This document shows, piece after piece, positions 62,224-64,000 of a stretch of 64,000 nt of DNA. The translations under genes were made by a program, and so were the position numbers. This DNA is from Flavobacteriales bacterium. Lineage in GTDB: Bacteria > Bacteroidota > Bacteroidia > NS11-12g > UBA9320. The stretch is from the NCBI GenBank assembly GCA_020635355.1, contig JACJZW010000014.1, forward strand, positions 1 through 64,000, in the 5' to 3' direction. Positions within the stretch are counted from its first letter, which is position 1. Every line of letters starts with the position of its first letter. The notes under the pieces were generated by a model. That model did not search any database. It saw only the letters and a list, made by a program, of their open reading frames with translations, and was not told where the DNA came from.

Positions 62224-62262
62224 GATAAATGTGATAGGATATTCAAACGTTGAGGAGCAAAA

Positions 62263-63252
62263 TTATACGTCAAGTAACTCTTCAATCAGTTCAATGCTCT
62301 TAAGATCAACTTTTCTACAGAAGAAAGCGTTTGATTTTTGAATTAAAGGGATGTCCTTTTGATCAATAATTCCTGGTCGACCGATCGTTTCGCAATGATT
62401 CCAATTTACATATCTGAGGTCACTGTCAACAAGGTCTAAGTCCAAAATTTTCATCACGGTTGGCACCACAAATTCGTCGGCAAAGTTTAAGGATTTGAAA
62501 AACCTTTTTAGAGGTCTACCGTTTCTGGATTCCAGATAGGCGATCGTCTGATTGAGATGATCACTTTTTATGGTATACCACCCAGAGCCTATGTGGAACT
62601 TTACATGAGGTATGGATCGAAATGATTTTAACATTCTGCCTATTTTATTTATAGTTCTAAATTGCCTTGACAAAGAAGTTACGGGAAAGAAAATAGTATT
62701 CAATCTTGGGTAATTTTTCTGCTGCAATGCATAGCGATTTTTATCCCATAATGAGTAGTTATATTTGGAAAGTCTGTCAAAAAAGTAAATAGGTTTGGAC
62801 TTGAATGGCCACGCGCACTTAGAAAAATCTGTGTTGACAGAGCCATCGTGATATACGGCATCTTTCTCAACTGGTAGTTCAATACAATTGATAAAGGAAT
62901 ATTTCTGATTCTCCTGAAGGAATAACTCAAAATCCCGTAGGGGTCTTACGGGAAAGTCTACCCCTGATAATAGATTGACATAATCAAAATCAAAACTGTC
63001 TTTCATTTCACGATAAGAATTTACCATGGCTTGAAAAATGGATATATGCGCACGATAAACTGAAATTCGATTTTGTACGAGGTGAATTCTTTGAGAGGTT
63101 ACTTGATCGTTTGTTCGAGGCTCAATTAAATTTGCCTTTTTATCAATGTGAATGGCAGCAAAATGACCTGTTGACGTGAGTTTATTTGCGAGAGATCTGC
63201 ACTTTTCGTCAAATTGAGAACTGAGGATAATATGTAGAATCCGAAGCGACAT
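62263..63252 (-). CDS. GT14 family (core-2/I-branching type) glycosyltransferase
   Basis: This 329-residue protein resembles GT14 beta-1,6-N-acetylglucosaminyltransferases and xylosyltransferases (DUF5928/Branch type). Signatures are LHIILSSQFDEKCRSLANKL at the N-terminus, NLLSGVDFPVRPLRDFELFL near 98-118, HIGSGWYTIKSDHL near 222, and FADEFVVPTVMKIL near 258. The donor could be UDP-GlcNAc or UDP-Xyl. The ATG at 63252 is preferred over 63276. The gene is visibly more AT-rich than its neighbours to the left, suggesting horizontal transfer or the edge of a polysaccharide locus. Confidence 0.88.
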   Translation of the reverse strand: MSLRILHIILSSQFDEKCRSLANKLTSTGHFAAIHIDKKANLIEPRTNDQVTSQRIHLVQNRISVYRAHISIFQAMVNSYREMKDSFDFDYVNLLSGVDFPVRPLRDFELFLQENQKYSFINCIELPVEKDAVYHDGSVNTDFSKCAWPFKSKPIYFFDRLSKYNYSLWDKNRYALQQKNYPRLNTIFFPVTSLSRQFRTINKIGRMLKSFRSIPHVKFHIGSGWYTIKSDHLNQTIAYLESRNGRPLKRFFKSLNFADEFVVPTVMKILDLDLVDSDLRYVNWNHCETIGRPGIIDQKDIPLIQKSNAFFCRKVDLKSIELIEELLDV

Positions 63253-63263
63253 TTTACTGTGTT

Positions 63264-63271
63264 CAAAGCTA
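63264..63271 (-). promoter_or_regulatory. Putative -7 promoter box for the GT14 gene
   Basis: Minus-strand TAGCTTTG matches TAnnTTTG, 11 bp before the ATG at 63252. It supports that start against the upstream one at 63276. Confidence 0.4.
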
Positions 63272-63697
63272 AGCAAGAATCAAATTAATCCTGAAAAATG
63301 CCTTCTGCTTGTTTGAATGTGATTGGGTGATGATTGAACACCTTTCAACTCAAAAGGCATCGGAAATATGATGGCGAAAAACACAGAATAGGGAGAAAGT
63401 TGGTGGAACCGACAATGCGTCAGTTTGAAACGAGTTAAAAGCCCTCACTACTTCGATTTGATAGGTTCTGCTGCGATGAAGATCATGTTGTAAAGGAGAA
63501 TCAAGTCTGTGTTGTGATTTTAATGAGAAATTCAAAAGGCCGGACTTATAAAAGACTCCAGTAAGGTGCTTAAGAAAGGAGTGTGAATTAACCTTACATG
63601 AATAGTTAGGATCAAATGCTTTATTTTAGGCATGTTCATGAACGTGGGGAATAAGACAAAGAATAAAACAATATTTAGGGTTTATCTCTGCTGAATT
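63272..63697. other. Divergent AT-rich spacer before the MBOAT gene
   Basis: About 425 bp without a credible gene. It holds a perfect palindrome GTTCATGAAC at 63634-63643 about 55 bp before the MBOAT ATG, and a distant 7-bp inverted repeat ATGCCTT (63298-63304)/AAGGCAT (63354-63360). No TAnnTTTG box on the plus strand was found. Confidence 0.4.
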
Positions 63698-64000
63698 ATG
63701 CTGTTTAATTCCATCGATTTTGCTATTTTCTTACCTATTGTCTTTGGGGTATATTGGTGGCTTTCAAGATTTAACAATTTATTCCAGAATGCCTTTATCG
63801 TCTTTGCCAGTTACACATTTTATAGTTGGTGGGACCCTAGATTTCTAGCATTGATTGTGATAAGCAGCCTGGTGGACTTTGTAATTGGGCTGAAATTGAG
63901 GAATGAAGAACGAGATAGAATTAGAAAATATTTGTTGGGTATTAGTGTTTCGGCAAACCTGATTATCCTCTTTGTGTTTAAGTATTATAATTTTTTTGTT
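63698..64000 (+). CDS. MBOAT family O-acyltransferase (AlgI-like), partial
   Basis: The first 101 codons of a membrane-bound O-acyltransferase, cut by the window end. The N-terminus MLFNSIDFAIFLPIVFGVYW is the hallmark of bacterial MBOAT/AlgI proteins, followed by ASYTFYSWWDPRFLALIVISS and a third helix. Full-length members have about 470 residues and acetylate extracellular polysaccharides. Being divergent from the GT14 gene and equally AT-rich, it marks the start of a probable polysaccharide modification locus continuing to the right. Confidence 0.9.
   Translation, partial: MLFNSIDFAIFLPIVFGVYWWLSRFNNLFQNAFIVFASYTFYSWWDPRFLALIVISSLVDFVIGLKLRNEERDRIRKYLLGISVSANLIILFVFKYYNFFV

Noticed and set aside
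1..64000. tRNA, rRNA or riboswitch genes
   Set aside because: No T-loop/anticodon arrangement, rRNA signature or known riboswitch core was recognised in any spacer by eye; a covariance-model search was not possible.

Overview
The window comes from a member of the Bacteroidota, most likely a flavobacteria-like marine or freshwater lineage. The evidence is lineage-typical content: type IX secretion (T9SS) C-terminal sorting domains, a PorE-like lipoprotein, HU-CCDC81/SPOR, DUF4837 and DUF2279 proteins, a ~310-residue NusB, a split transketolase, and many starts preceded by the Bacteroidota -7 promoter element TAnnTTTG instead of a strong Shine-Dalgarno. No rRNA, tRNA, transposase, integrase or CRISPR array was seen.

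Layout. 0-7.5 kb: proline dehydrogenase converges on a minus-strand block of envelope genes (beta-barrel, HU/SPOR protein, ExbB, ExbD, TonB-like protein) ending in folC. 7.7-8.7 kb: recA, followed by ~330 bp of repeat-rich spacer. 9.0-19.0 kb: one long minus-strand cytochrome oxidase operon whose first gene fuses an N-terminal cytochrome c to subunit II; then subunit I, heme A and heme O synthases, two subunit III genes, subunit IV, SCO, DUF420, an FkbM-type methyltransferase, a small CxxC protein and DUF983. 19.3-26.0 kb: beta-barrel, CvfB, glycosyltransferase, DapD and a two-piece transketolase whose halves are separated by a VWA-domain protein. 26.1-27.7 kb: a COG2509-type flavoprotein gene broken by four short indels. 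27.6-38.5 kb: housekeeping genes (phosphoribosyltransferase, coaE, yajC, nusB, alanine dehydrogenase, MltD, purN) and a PorE-like TPR/PD40/OmpA lipoprotein.

38.5-62.2 kb is richer in surface proteins: two BNR-repeat proteins, a beta-helix/beta-propeller T9SS cargo of 1213 residues with its own histidine kinase and LytTR regulator, a second PorE-like protein ending in SPOR, MscS, phosphohexomutase, DUF2279, acyl-CoA dehydrogenase and FolB. The kinase-regulator-cargo trio (41.8-48.6 kb) is bracketed by two nearly identical ~400 bp direct repeats. From 62.2 kb a more AT-rich polysaccharide region begins (GT14 glycosyltransferase, then the start of an MBOAT acyltransferase cut by the window edge).

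The most unusual feature is spacer DNA built from degenerate tandem words of exactly 7 bp (8.7-9.0, 41.3-41.7 and 48.6-49.1 kb), resembling the heptanucleotide STRR repeats of cyanobacteria. The two 400 bp direct repeats differ in length by exactly one heptamer, and the last codons and stop of the upstream BNR gene lie inside such an array. Thirteen TAnnTTTG elements correctly placed before genes give a consistent promoter map.
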